From: Gammaproteobacteria bacterium
GTDB lineage: Bacteria; Pseudomonadota; Gammaproteobacteria; Steroidobacterales; Steroidobacteraceae
Direction: 5' to 3'
Length of the DNA stretch: 5,753 bases
NCBI GenBank assembly: GCA_003162555.1
Contig: PMNQ01000214.1
Coordinates: 3,704-9,456 of the forward strand
The notes beneath the pieces were generated by a model that was given only the letters and a program-made list of their open reading frames with translations, had not been told where the DNA came from and ran no database searches. Shown here one piece after another: positions 1 to 5,753 of the stretch (the first letter of the stretch is position 1; each line of letters opens with the position of its first letter). Made by a program: the position numbers and the translations under genes.

Positions 1-50
1 CGACCCTCTGCTCCCAAAGCAGATGCGCTACCAGACTGCGCCATGCCCCG
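1..50 (-). tRNA. tRNA-Pro (anticodon TGG), 5' part only
   Basis: The reverse complement begins at base 50 and folds as the first two thirds of a tRNA. It shows a 7-base acceptor strand CGGGGCA, TG at positions 8-9, a D-arm with GCGC/GCGC stem around AGTCTGGTA, and an anticodon stem TCTGC/GCAGA around the loop TTTGGGA. The loop gives anticodon TGG (window bases 14-16), which reads proline CCN codons. The variable region starts (GGGTCG) and then the window ends, so the T-arm, acceptor 3' strand and any encoded CCA are not visible. The gene diverges from folD and has its own promoter upstream at 109-137. Identity is read directly from the anticodon and fold; only the missing 3' part is uncertain. 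Confidence 0.93.
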
Positions 51-108
51 ATACAAATGCCTTTCTCAGGTCGCCTGCGAATTCTATCCCACCGCCGACG
101 GGCCGGGC

Positions 109-137
109 ATCATACGGAACCCCCACCCATGCGACAA
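109..137 (-). promoter_or_regulatory. sigma70-type promoter for tRNA-Pro
   Basis: On the minus strand there is a -35 element TTGTCG (137-132, 4 of 6 consensus bases), a 17-base spacer and a -10 element TATGAT (114-109, 5 of 6). The bases just after the -10 are GCCCGGCC, a GC-rich discriminator as found at stringently controlled stable-RNA promoters. A start about 7 bases downstream would give a leader of roughly 50 bases to be removed from the tRNA 5' end. A second -10-like TAGAAT lies closer to the tRNA but has no matching -35. The start site is inferred. Confidence 0.6.
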
Positions 138-138
138 T
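130..138 (+). promoter_or_regulatory. weak candidate extended -10 for folD
   Basis: TGCGACAAT combines the TGn motif of an extended -10 with GACAAT (4 of 6 matches to TATAAT). It would start transcription near base 145, about 20 bases before the folD ATG. No -35 element is visible at the expected distance. The site overlaps the -35 of the divergent tRNA promoter, so if both are real, RNA polymerase could not occupy both at once. This is the best plus-strand candidate in the 51-166 gap, but such a match can arise by chance. Confidence 0.2.
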
Positions 139-166
139 AGCGCCATTCAGGCGTTGGACGGTGTAC

Positions 167-1015
167 ATGAGCGCGAAAATCATCGACGGCAAAGCCGTGG
201 CCGAGAGTATCAAGTCGGACGTCCGCAAGGCCACGGATGCCCTGGCGGCCGCGGGCCGGCGGCGGCCGGGGCTCGCCGTGATCATGGTCGGCGATTCGGC
301 CGCATCGCAGGTCTACGTGCGCAACAAGCGCCGCTCCTGTGAGCAGGCCGGCATCGTCTCCAGTGCCCATGATCTGCCGGCCACGACCAGTGAGCCTGAG
401 CTGCTGGATGTCATCACGCTGCTGAACGGCGACACGGCGATTGACGGCATCCTGGTGCAGCTCCCTTTACCCAAGCAGATCCGTACGCGCTCGGTGATCG
501 AGGCCATCGATCCGTCCAAGGATGTGGATGGATTTCACCCCTACAACCTGGGGCGCCTGGCGCAACGCGAACCGACGCTCCGCTCCTGCACGCCCTACGG
601 ATGCATGAAGCTGCTGGAACACATCGGCGCGAAAGTCGCCGGCATGGAGGCCGTCGTCGTGGGCGCCTCGAACATCGTCGGCCGGCCCATGCTGCTGGAG
701 CTGGTGCTCGCCGGCGCGACCACCACGATCTGCCACAGCCGCACGCGCGATCTCGCCGCGGTGGTGGCGCGCGCCGACCTGGTGGTGGCTGCGGTCGGCA
801 TTCCGAACATGGTGCGCGGCGAATGGATCAAGCCGGGTGCCATCGTGATTGATGTCGGAATCAACCGCCTCGACAACGGCACGCTCGTGGGCGACGTGGA
901 ATACGGCCCCGCGGCGGAGCGCGCCGGATGGATCACGCCGGTGCCGGGCGGAGTCGGACCGATGACGGTCGCGATGCTGATGCAGAACACGCTCGAGGCG
1001 TATCAGCGCCGCTAG
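167..1015 (+). CDS. folD: FolD, bifunctional methylenetetrahydrofolate dehydrogenase/cyclohydrolase
   Basis: This 282-residue cytoplasmic enzyme interconverts 5,10-methylene-THF and 10-formyl-THF, using NADP+ in the dehydrogenase step, and supplies one-carbon units for purines and formyl-Met. Family hallmarks are all present: Y50 and K54 in YVRNK, Q98 in VQLPLP, D121 in DVDGF, CTPYG at 141-145, the dinucleotide-binding stretch [11 protein letters not shown] (164-174), [10 protein letters not shown] (225-234) and [10 protein letters not shown] (258-267). The catalytic Y50/K54/Q98/D121 fall at the E. coli FolD numbering, and the length is normal (E. coli 288). The ATG at 167 is chosen because conserved FolD sequence ([11 protein letters not shown]) starts there; the frame stays open back to base 23, but that would begin inside the tRNA gene. 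The ribosome site is weak (GGACGG, 5 bases before ATG). folD converges on the Wzi-like gene with 30 bases between the stops. No missing active-site residue is seen. Confidence 0.97.
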   Translation: MSAKIIDGKAVAESIKSDVRKATDALAAAGRRRPGLAVIMVGDSAASQVYVRNKRRSCEQAGIVSSAHDLPATTSEPELLDVITLLNGDTAIDGILVQLPLPKQIRTRSVIEAIDPSKDVDGFHPYNLGRLAQREPTLRSCTPYGCMKLLEHIGAKVAGMEAVVVGASNIVGRPMLLELVLAGATTTICHSRTRDLAAVVARADLVVAAVGIPNMVRGEWIKPGAIVIDVGINRLDNGTLVGDVEYGPAAERAGWITPVPGGVGPMTVAMLMQNTLEAYQRR

Positions 1016-1071
1016 CAACGGCGGCTCCAGGAACAGCGGCTCTCGCTAGAAACGGCGACTCAGGTACAGCG
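1012..1071. repeat. imperfect tandem direct repeat across the folD/wzi-like junction
   Basis: Bases 1012-1038 and 1046-1071 align with 23 identities, 3 mismatches and one 1-base gap. Both copies begin with the palindrome CTAG, continue with AACGGCG and CTC, then AGG and ACAGCG; the period is 34 bases. The left copy contains the folD stop TAG and the right copy contains the Wzi-like gene's stop plus its last codons. Read on the minus strand, the left copy would encode a degenerate version of the protein's end (SRCSWSRRC against SLYLSRRF), so it looks like an old duplication of the 3' end of the Wzi-like gene. No terminator-like T-run is seen in the junction. Confidence 0.55.
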
Positions 1072-3031
1072 AAGCGCCGGTGATCGAGTAAAAGGTGTTC
1101 GGCCACAGAATTATCGGCTCGCCGGGCGTCTTGTTGCGCACCATGTGATCGCCGATGCGCGCGTCCAGCGACAGATCCCATTTGCTGAGAATGTCGCGCC
1201 ACTGGATTCCGGCACCGCCATACCAGCCGTAGGCCGGCGTTGGTCCTTCGTAGCGGCCGACCCCGATGAACATGCCTGCCGCAAATTTCTTGCCGATGCG
1301 GCGCCGGTAATCAACGGCGCGCAGCGCGGTGAACAGATGGCCGTCCACGCTGTCGAATTCGATCCGCGTGCCGAAGTCATTGTGCCGGTCGAAGGCCCGG
1401 CGTACGCCTAGCCCCAGGTGCACGCTGCTCTGCGATGACTTGACCGGCGGCACCTTGCCGGCGTCCTGCTCGAAATCGAGGCGGCTCGCGAACACACCGG
1501 CATCGACGAATCCCTCCACCTGGCGGCGCGCGGCCGCGACTTCGCTGGCAGACTCCTGCGGTGCCGACGCTTCGTCGGACTCGATGGCAGACTCTGCCGC
1601 AGCGTGCACGCCGGTGTAGCTCGCGTAGGCCGCGACGCGCCCGAAGTCATCACCGTATTCGTCCCGCCCGCCATCGAGCTTGGCGCCGATGCGCCAGGCG
1701 CGCCACGGGCGCGAAGCGCTCAACGCCAGTTCGTGGCCGCGCTGGTAGCGCACCGCGCCATACCGCGTGTTCAGTGCCGTGCGGTATTGAACGTCGAGCT
1801 GCTGTCCGTTGCGCCGATCCCAGATCAGTTGCAGCGCATGGCTTTGCGCGCCGACCGCATCACCCTTGAGGCGCCACTCGGCCGCCCAGGTGCCGAGCAC
1901 CACGCCGTCGTTGCTCATGCCATCCTGGTAGATGTGGTGCACGTACCAGTTTTCCTGTCGCTCTGAGAATTCATAACGCAGTTGCAGATCCGGACGGAGC
2001 TGCGGCAGGTAGAAGCCCGCCGAGATCGCGCTGCTGCCGAAACGCGTGTTCTCGGCATGAAAGGTATCTTCCGCCGCGTATTCGATGTACAGCGACATCG
2101 GCACGCGCAGTGGCAACACCAGGGTGCTCGACACCGCGAACTGCTGATTGCCGAATTCCTGGACGCCGCCAGGCTGGTTGGCCGTGTTCTCGTAGCGCGT
2201 CGTGTTGATGAAGGCGTGCCACAGCTCACCCCAGGAATGCTCTCTCGCGCCGCCGCCGAATTGCAGCAGGCGGCTCGCGCTCAGCGACCAACCCGGCGCG
2301 AGCTCGATGTCGACATGAAAACCGAACAATTCAGGGTGGCCGGCCGTGAATCCATTTTGATACACGATGCGCTGGGAATAGGACATGTCGGCCAGGAACA
2401 GCTCATAGCGCAGGTTGAAGCGCGTCAGCGGCGTGGCGCTGGATAGCGTCGCCGAGGGCATCGTCGGGGCCTCGGTGCCGATCAGCATCGAGCCCAGACG
2501 GAGCGGCGACCACCAGTGATCTCGGTAGCCCAGATCGAGCTGTGCGCGATCGCCGCCGAGGCTCAGCATGGTGCCCGTGGGTGTGAAGCGTCCGTCGTAG
2601 CCGACGCCGCCCGCGCTGAGCAGCGTGTGCTCGCCGAAGCGCGCGATGCCGCTCACGTCAGCTTCCCAGGCCGTATCCATCGGCGCGCCGTGCTGATCAG
2701 GCTGCGTCAGCGCGTTGTTCCGCGTCGCGGCAAGTTCCACGTGCGCGCTGGTGACCGCGGCCGCGGCGAGATATGGCTTAAGGCCGGCACGCACCTGCCG
2801 GCACAGCAGCGGATTGCGTGGGCATACGGCCGGGAGCGCCGCGAGCACCGTATCGACGCGTATCGGCCGCGTCATCACCGGCACGCCGGCCAGCGTCATG
2901 ACGCGCTCGACGCGCGCTTCGAGCACGGGCGCGAGGTCTACGGGCAGGTAGGCGCTGGCGCCGGCCTGGGCGCGCGCAATGGAGAGGCTCGCGAACAGGG
3001 CCAGCAGTGCGGCGCGGGCCGGGAATTTCAT
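1046..3031 (-). CDS. Wzi-family outer-membrane protein with an extra C-terminal domain
   Basis: This 661-residue protein has a signal peptide (MKFPARAALLALFASLSIARAQA, cleavage near residue 23), so it is exported. Residues 28-90 are probably a periplasmic helical segment with Cys70 and Cys77, a possible disulfide. Residues about 95-475 show alternating amphipathic beta-strands and the Wzi-family hallmark YRDHWW (169-174) followed by a GTEAPTMPS segment. Wzi proteins are outer-membrane barrels that bind and organise capsular polysaccharide at the surface. Strand-like sequence ends at AYASYTG (468-474). An Ala/Glu/Ser-rich linker follows (477-503), then about 157 residues with roughly eight more candidate strands ending in LYLSRRF, whose terminal Phe fits a BAM-recognised barrel end. 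E. coli Wzi is under 500 residues, so this is longer than usual. The ATG at 3031 is chosen for the signal peptide; the open frame further upstream only mirrors the GT10 gene. No clear ribosome site is seen. It diverges from three glycosyltransferase genes, consistent with a surface polysaccharide role. Family call is strong; exact function is inferred. Confidence 0.85.
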   Translation of the reverse strand: MKFPARAALLALFASLSIARAQAGASAYLPVDLAPVLEARVERVMTLAGVPVMTRPIRVDTVLAALPAVCPRNPLLCRQVRAGLKPYLAAAAVTSAHVELAATRNNALTQPDQHGAPMDTAWEADVSGIARFGEHTLLSAGGVGYDGRFTPTGTMLSLGGDRAQLDLGYRDHWWSPLRLGSMLIGTEAPTMPSATLSSATPLTRFNLRYELFLADMSYSQRIVYQNGFTAGHPELFGFHVDIELAPGWSLSASRLLQFGGGAREHSWGELWHAFINTTRYENTANQPGGVQEFGNQQFAVSSTLVLPLRVPMSLYIEYAAEDTFHAENTRFGSSAISAGFYLPQLRPDLQLRYEFSERQENWYVHHIYQDGMSNDGVVLGTWAAEWRLKGDAVGAQSHALQLIWDRRNGQQLDVQYRTALNTRYGAVRYQRGHELALSASRPWRAWRIGAKLDGGRDEYGDDFGRVAAYASYTGVHAAAESAIESDEASAPQESASEVAAARRQVEGFVDAGVFASRLDFEQDAGKVPPVKSSQSSVHLGLGVRRAFDRHNDFGTRIEFDSVDGHLFTALRAVDYRRRIGKKFAAGMFIGVGRYEGPTPAYGWYGGAGIQWRDILSKWDLSLDARIGDHMVRNKTPGEPIILWPNTFYSITGASLYLSRRF

Positions 3032-3033
3032 GT

Positions 3034-3050
3034 GTGCGATGATATCGCAC
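3034..3050. promoter_or_regulatory. perfect inverted repeat in the 21-bp divergent gap
   Basis: GTGCGAT (3034-3040) and ATCGCAC (3044-3050) are perfect reverse complements separated by GAT. The element fills 17 of the 21 bases between the divergent start codons at 3031 and 3053. It contains a -10-like TATCAT on the minus strand (3044-3039, 5 of 6) and TGCGATGAT, an extended -10-like match, on the plus strand (3035-3043). No -35 element is visible on either side. It could be an operator for a dimeric regulator, a symmetric -10 serving both directions, or chance. Transcription from these -10s would start only about 1-3 bases before each start codon. Confidence 0.4.
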
Positions 3051-3052
3051 CT

Positions 3053-3910
3053 ATGCTTAGGATCTGCTACGCCGAGGAGAAGGATCGGGATTTCATCCGC
3101 TGGACCGGCAATCTGCTGCGCAGCTTCCTCGACGACGGCCGCGTCGGCATCGTGCGAGCGCGCGACCGGCCGGACCTGATGCTGGCCAGCATCTGGCGGC
3201 CACACAGGTTTCCGGCCGGCGTGCCCGTCGCACTGGTCAGCAACGAGAACTGGCTGGTCTATCCGCCACATTTCAGGCTGCGCCGCTACAAAGCCGTTAT
3301 CGGCGTGTGTCCGCCGCCGCACTACTACTGGGGGGATGGGCCTGCGGGCCCGCTGCCGTTCATCCTGTACCCTTATGAGGCCGTGCACTTCGATCAGCCC
3401 ATCGAGACACTGTATGCGCAACGTGAAGCGCGTTTGCGCGCACCCAAAACCGGCTTCTGCTGCTTTGTCGTGTCCAACACGGTCGGCGGCATGGCGCAGC
3501 GGCGGCTTGAGGTTTTTCAGCGCATCAACGCCTGGCAGCACGTGGACTCGGCCGGCGCGCAGCTGAACAACACGGGCTTCCGTGCGCCGCGCGGCGTGCA
3601 ATTCCTCGACTGGATCGCAAAATACAAATTCATGATCTGCCTTGAGAACAGCGACGCTGCGGGTTACGTGACCGAAAAGGCGTTGCAGGCTTCACTCGCC
3701 GGGACCGTGCCGATATACGACGGCTGCGGACTGACGCAATTCAACCGCGATGCGATCGTGGACGCGTCGGCGCCAGGTTTCCTGGACGAACTCAAGGCGC
3801 TCGACGCCGATGCGGCTGAATATCAGCGGCGCCAGCACCTCGACCTGTACTTGCGGCGCCCGTCGCTGCTGGATTTCGAGACGCGCTTCGCTGCGCTGTT
3901 GCTGAGTTGA
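3053..3910 (+). CDS. GT10-family glycosyltransferase (alpha-1,3-fucosyltransferase type)
   Basis: This 285-residue protein is probably a cytoplasmic or peripheral enzyme that moves a fucose-like sugar, classically from GDP-fucose, onto a glycan. The GT10 C-terminal donor domain is clear: FCCFVVSN (135-142), Arg150/151 after it, VDSAGAQLNNTG (164-175), YKFMICLENS (191-200), GYVTEK (204-209) and LAGTVPIYDG (215-224). The family's donor-binding Glu/Lys pair is present as E208/K209, with E198-N199-S200 and Y205 upstream. The N-terminal half is the less conserved acceptor side (PDLMLAS, 40-46; SNENW, 63-67). It is shorter than Helicobacter pylori FutA-type enzymes and lacks their C-terminal heptad repeats and basic tail. 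No signal peptide or membrane segment is seen. The ATG at 3053 lacks a ribosome site; an in-frame GTG at 3032 (GGGA 7 bases upstream) is an alternative adding 7 residues. The next gene starts 4 bases after the stop. Family is confident; the actual sugar and linkage are not known. Confidence 0.88.
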   Translation: MLRICYAEEKDRDFIRWTGNLLRSFLDDGRVGIVRARDRPDLMLASIWRPHRFPAGVPVALVSNENWLVYPPHFRLRRYKAVIGVCPPPHYYWGDGPAGPLPFILYPYEAVHFDQPIETLYAQREARLRAPKTGFCCFVVSNTVGGMAQRRLEVFQRINAWQHVDSAGAQLNNTGFRAPRGVQFLDWIAKYKFMICLENSDAAGYVTEKALQASLAGTVPIYDGCGLTQFNRDAIVDASAPGFLDELKALDADAAEYQRRQHLDLYLRRPSLLDFETRFAALLLS

Positions 3911-3914
3911 ACTC

Positions 3915-5021
3915 ATGAGCGCTGACGCCATGCCCCAGGTGTTGTTCTACGATCCGCTTTGCCGCGAGCCCTACGACTCGGCAACATTGCGCGAGCGGGC
4001 GAGCGGCGGGACCGAGGCCAGCGTCACGCGCATTGCTGACGCGCTCGGCGCCTGCGTGGCGCAGCACAACCGCACCGAGGACAACGGCAACTATCGCCGG
4101 CCGGGCCGCATCGCGGGCATCGAGCATGTGGTCGTGGTGCGCGAATCGCGCGCGTTGCCGATCTTGCGGGAACTTTATCCGCGCGCGCAATTCTATCTGT
4201 GGGTGCATGACCAGATGAATCCAGGCTCGAAGCGCGCGCGGCGGCTCGCCTCGACCGCGCGCGTGCTGCGCGAACTCGAAGTGAAGGTCATCTGCGTATC
4301 GGATTGGCAACGGCAGCGCCTCGAAGCGACGCTTGAGGGCATTGGCCTCGCAGATCACGTCACCGCGCGCACGATCTACAATCCGGTCGCCGATGAGCTC
4401 AAGGCCGATGACGGTCCGGTCGATGCGGACCGGCTCGTGTTCTTCTCTTCGCCCAACAAGGGCCTGGCCTACGCACTCGACGTGTTCGCCTCGCTCCGGC
4501 GGCGCATTCCATCGCTGCGCCTGTTGGTGGGTAATCCCGCCTACAAGCGTGGCCGTGTCAGTGGGCGCGACGGCGTGGAGTATCTCGGTCCGCAACCGCA
4601 GGAGCGCATACACGCCAGTGTGCGCGGCGCGCTGTGCACCTTCGCGCCGAACTTCGTGCTGCCGGAGACCTTCGGCCTCGTGTACGCTGAATCGAAAGCG
4701 CTGGGCACACCAGTGCTGGCGCACGACTGCGGGGCGGCGGCGGAGGTGATCGGCGATCCGCAGCAGGTGCTGCCGGTGCGGCGAAGTTTCCGCGGCTACG
4801 AAGCAGCCGTGCACAGCCTGCCGCCGGCCTGGCGGCGCGGTCCGGCCCGCATCGCCGATCGGTTGGGTCTGTTCGACATCTACTTTGAGCGCATTGCCGC
4901 CTGGCGTGCCGGTGGGCGGCCACGGGTTGGACCTGATCCGCGCTTCACGCTGACCCAAGTGACTGCGCAGTGGCGCGCGCTGCTGCAGGCCGCGCCGGAT
5001 CGCGTCGTGAGAGCTCCTTGA
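3915..5021 (+). CDS. GT4-family glycosyltransferase (group 1, GT-B fold)
   Basis: This 368-residue protein has the layout of a retaining GT-B glycosyltransferase. The N-terminal acceptor domain contains a glycine-rich GGTEASVTRIADAL stretch (31-44) and YLWVHDQ (94-100). The domains join near VICVSDW (125-131) and TIYNPV (153-158). The C-terminal nucleotide-sugar domain has SSPNKGL (178-184) and the E-x7-E motif in PETFGLVYAESKALGTPVLA (250-269; E251 and E259). These motifs are typical of GT4 enzymes that build capsule, O-antigen or other surface glycans. No signal peptide or membrane helix is seen. The gene lies 4 bases after the GT10 stop and its own stop overlaps the next start, so the three are probably co-transcribed and translationally coupled. 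The ribosome site at the ATG is weak (TGAG about 8 bases upstream). A second ATG at 3930 (MPQVLFYDP) is an equally plausible start and removes five residues. Donor and acceptor cannot be predicted from sequence. Confidence 0.88.
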   Translation: MSADAMPQVLFYDPLCREPYDSATLRERASGGTEASVTRIADALGACVAQHNRTEDNGNYRRPGRIAGIEHVVVVRESRALPILRELYPRAQFYLWVHDQMNPGSKRARRLASTARVLRELEVKVICVSDWQRQRLEATLEGIGLADHVTARTIYNPVADELKADDGPVDADRLVFFSSPNKGLAYALDVFASLRRRIPSLRLLVGNPAYKRGRVSGRDGVEYLGPQPQERIHASVRGALCTFAPNFVLPETFGLVYAESKALGTPVLAHDCGAAAEVIGDPQQVLPVRRSFRGYEAAVHSLPPAWRRGPARIADRLGLFDIYFERIAAWRAGGRPRVGPDPRFTLTQVTAQWRALLQAAPDRVVRAP

Positions 5022-5753
5022 GCAAGAGCGTTTCCATTGTGATACCGACTTTCAACCGCGCCGCGCTGCTGCCGCGCGCGATTGACAGTGCGCTGGCGCA
5101 GACAGTGCCCGCCGAGGTGATCGTCTGCGATCACGGCAGCAGCGATGACACCCCAGCCGTCGCCGCGCGCTACGGCGCTTCGATCCGCTATATCCGCCGC
5201 GAGCGCGACCAGGGGCCGATCGTCTGCTGGCGCGAGGGTGTCGAGAGCGCCAGCGGCGAACTGGTGCATCTGAATTTCGACGACGACTGGAGCGACGCGG
5301 CGTATGTGGCGCGCACGCTGCCATTGCTGCGCGATGACGTCGGCTTCGTCTACACGCGCACGCGAATCCATCACAGCGCGGACGCGCACACGCGCGTGCT
5401 GCTGCGGCATCCGGCCGGCATCAGGCCCATGTCGCAGGTTGTGCAGTTCCTGCTGCGCGAGAAACTGCCGATCAGCCCGGGTTGCGCGCTATTCCGCCGC
5501 CGCGACATCCTGAAGAATCTGCTGCCCGAGGTGCCGGGCGCCCACGGGCGCTACGGCCGGAATTCGGGCGTGGGCGAGGACCTGCTGCTGTTCCTGCTGG
5601 CCGCGCTCGATTATCCGTACTACGCGCACGTGCCAGAAGCGCTTGCGAATTTCCTGGCGCACCCGACCAGTATTACAACGCAGGCCGGCGACACCGGCCG
5701 CATGGCCGAGCTGGTTAGCGCCTACGCGCTGGCGAAGCAGTATTACCTGTCCC
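5018..5753 (+). CDS. GT2-family glycosyltransferase, TTG start, 3' end beyond the window
   Basis: The visible 245 residues form a GT-A fold, inverting GT2 glycosyltransferase. SVSIVIPTFNR (4-14) opens the nucleotide-binding fold; VIVCDHGSSDDT (34-45) replaces the usual NDGSSDxT; FDDDW (87-91) supplies the DxD-type metal and nucleotide-sugar site; GED (186-188) matches the position of the catalytic acid/base Asp. The start is assigned to TTG at 5018, which overlaps the GT4 stop (TTGA), with a weak GAGAG ribosome site at 5009-5013. No ATG exists in this frame before the conserved N-terminal strand, and the nearest GTG would cut into it. The coupling suggests a low-level, stoichiometric product of the GT10-GT4-GT2 operon. 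The frame is still open at the window end, so total length and any C-terminal domain or membrane anchor are unknown. Donor sugar is unknown. Confidence 0.87.
   Translation, partial: MSKSVSIVIPTFNRAALLPRAIDSALAQTVPAEVIVCDHGSSDDTPAVAARYGASIRYIRRERDQGPIVCWREGVESASGELVHLNFDDDWSDAAYVARTLPLLRDDVGFVYTRTRIHHSADAHTRVLLRHPAGIRPMSQVVQFLLREKLPISPGCALFRRRDILKNLLPEVPGAHGRYGRNSGVGEDLLLFLLAALDYPYYAHVPEALANFLAHPTSITTQAGDTGRMAELVSAYALAKQYYLS

Noticed and set aside
1..50. tRNA gene as an integration site for a mobile island
   Set aside because: The tRNA 3' end, where integration usually occurs, points out of the window. No integrase or second attachment repeat is visible, and folD lies between the tRNA and the glycan genes.
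23..166. In-frame N-terminal extension of folD by 48 residues
   Set aside because: It would begin inside the tRNA-Pro gene, has no FolD-like sequence, and the conserved FolD N-terminus begins at the ATG at 167.
467..1018. 183-codon minus-strand open frame opposite folD
   Set aside because: It is His/Arg/Ala-rich, lacks motifs, and lies wholly antisense to a clear folD.
1007..1023. Possible terminator hairpin CGCCG-CTAGCAA-CGGCG at the folD end
   Set aside because: The stem is only 5 bp, no T-run follows on either strand, and short GC palindromes are expected at this base composition.
2755..2766. 12-bp palindrome CCGCGGCCGCGG
   Set aside because: It lies in a polyalanine codon run of the Wzi-like gene and is explained by GCG/GCC codon use.
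2516..3052. Plus-strand open frame upstream of and in phase with GT10
   Set aside because: It is antisense to the Wzi-like gene, its sequence shows no GT10 similarity, and the GT10 N-terminal strand starts at 3053.
3032..3601. Open minus-strand frame continuing 190 codons upstream of the Wzi-like start
   Set aside because: It is antisense to the well-supported GT10 gene, and a classic signal peptide starts at 3031. Open antisense frames are common in GC-rich DNA.
3792..4958. 388-codon open frame on the minus strand opposite GT4
   Set aside because: Its translation is rich in Arg, Ala and His with no recognisable motif, while the opposite strand has clear GT4 motifs. It is a compositional shadow.

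Overview
The window is GC-rich, compactly coded bacterial chromosome. High G+C, a FolD with the E. coli residue arrangement, a stringent-type tRNA promoter and a Wzi-family outer-membrane protein point to a Gram-negative proteobacterium, most likely a high-GC gammaproteobacterium. This placement is inference and the genus cannot be told from the sequence.

Layout. (1) Bases 1-50 hold the 5' part of a tRNA-Pro(TGG) gene on the minus strand; its 3' part lies outside the window. (2) Bases 51-166 are a divergent control region with a good sigma70-type promoter for the tRNA and only a weak candidate for folD. (3) folD (167-1015, +) is a one-carbon/folate housekeeping gene. (4) A short convergent junction (1016-1045) follows, covered by an imperfect tandem repeat that contains both stop codons. 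(5) A 661-residue Wzi-family outer-membrane protein (1046-3031, -) carries an extra C-terminal region that looks like a second small beta-barrel. (6) A 21-bp divergent gap (3032-3052) is almost filled by a perfect 7-bp inverted repeat. (7) Three tightly packed glycosyltransferase genes run rightward: a GT10 (fucosyltransferase-type) enzyme (3053-3910), a GT4 enzyme (3915-5021) and a GT2 enzyme (5018 to the window end, truncated), separated by +4 and -4 bp.

How the genes may work together. The three glycosyltransferases look like one translationally coupled operon that adds successive sugars to a surface polysaccharide or glycan. The divergent Wzi-like protein would hold or organise the polymer on the outer surface. 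No Wzx, Wzy, Wza/Wzc, ABC exporter or sugar-nucleotide synthesis gene is visible, so the pathway (capsule, O-antigen-like or other glycan) is unresolved; such genes may lie beyond the right edge. folD and the tRNA are probably unrelated chromosomal flank. No CRISPR array, insertion sequence or phage gene was seen, and no intergenic stretch exceeds 120 bases.
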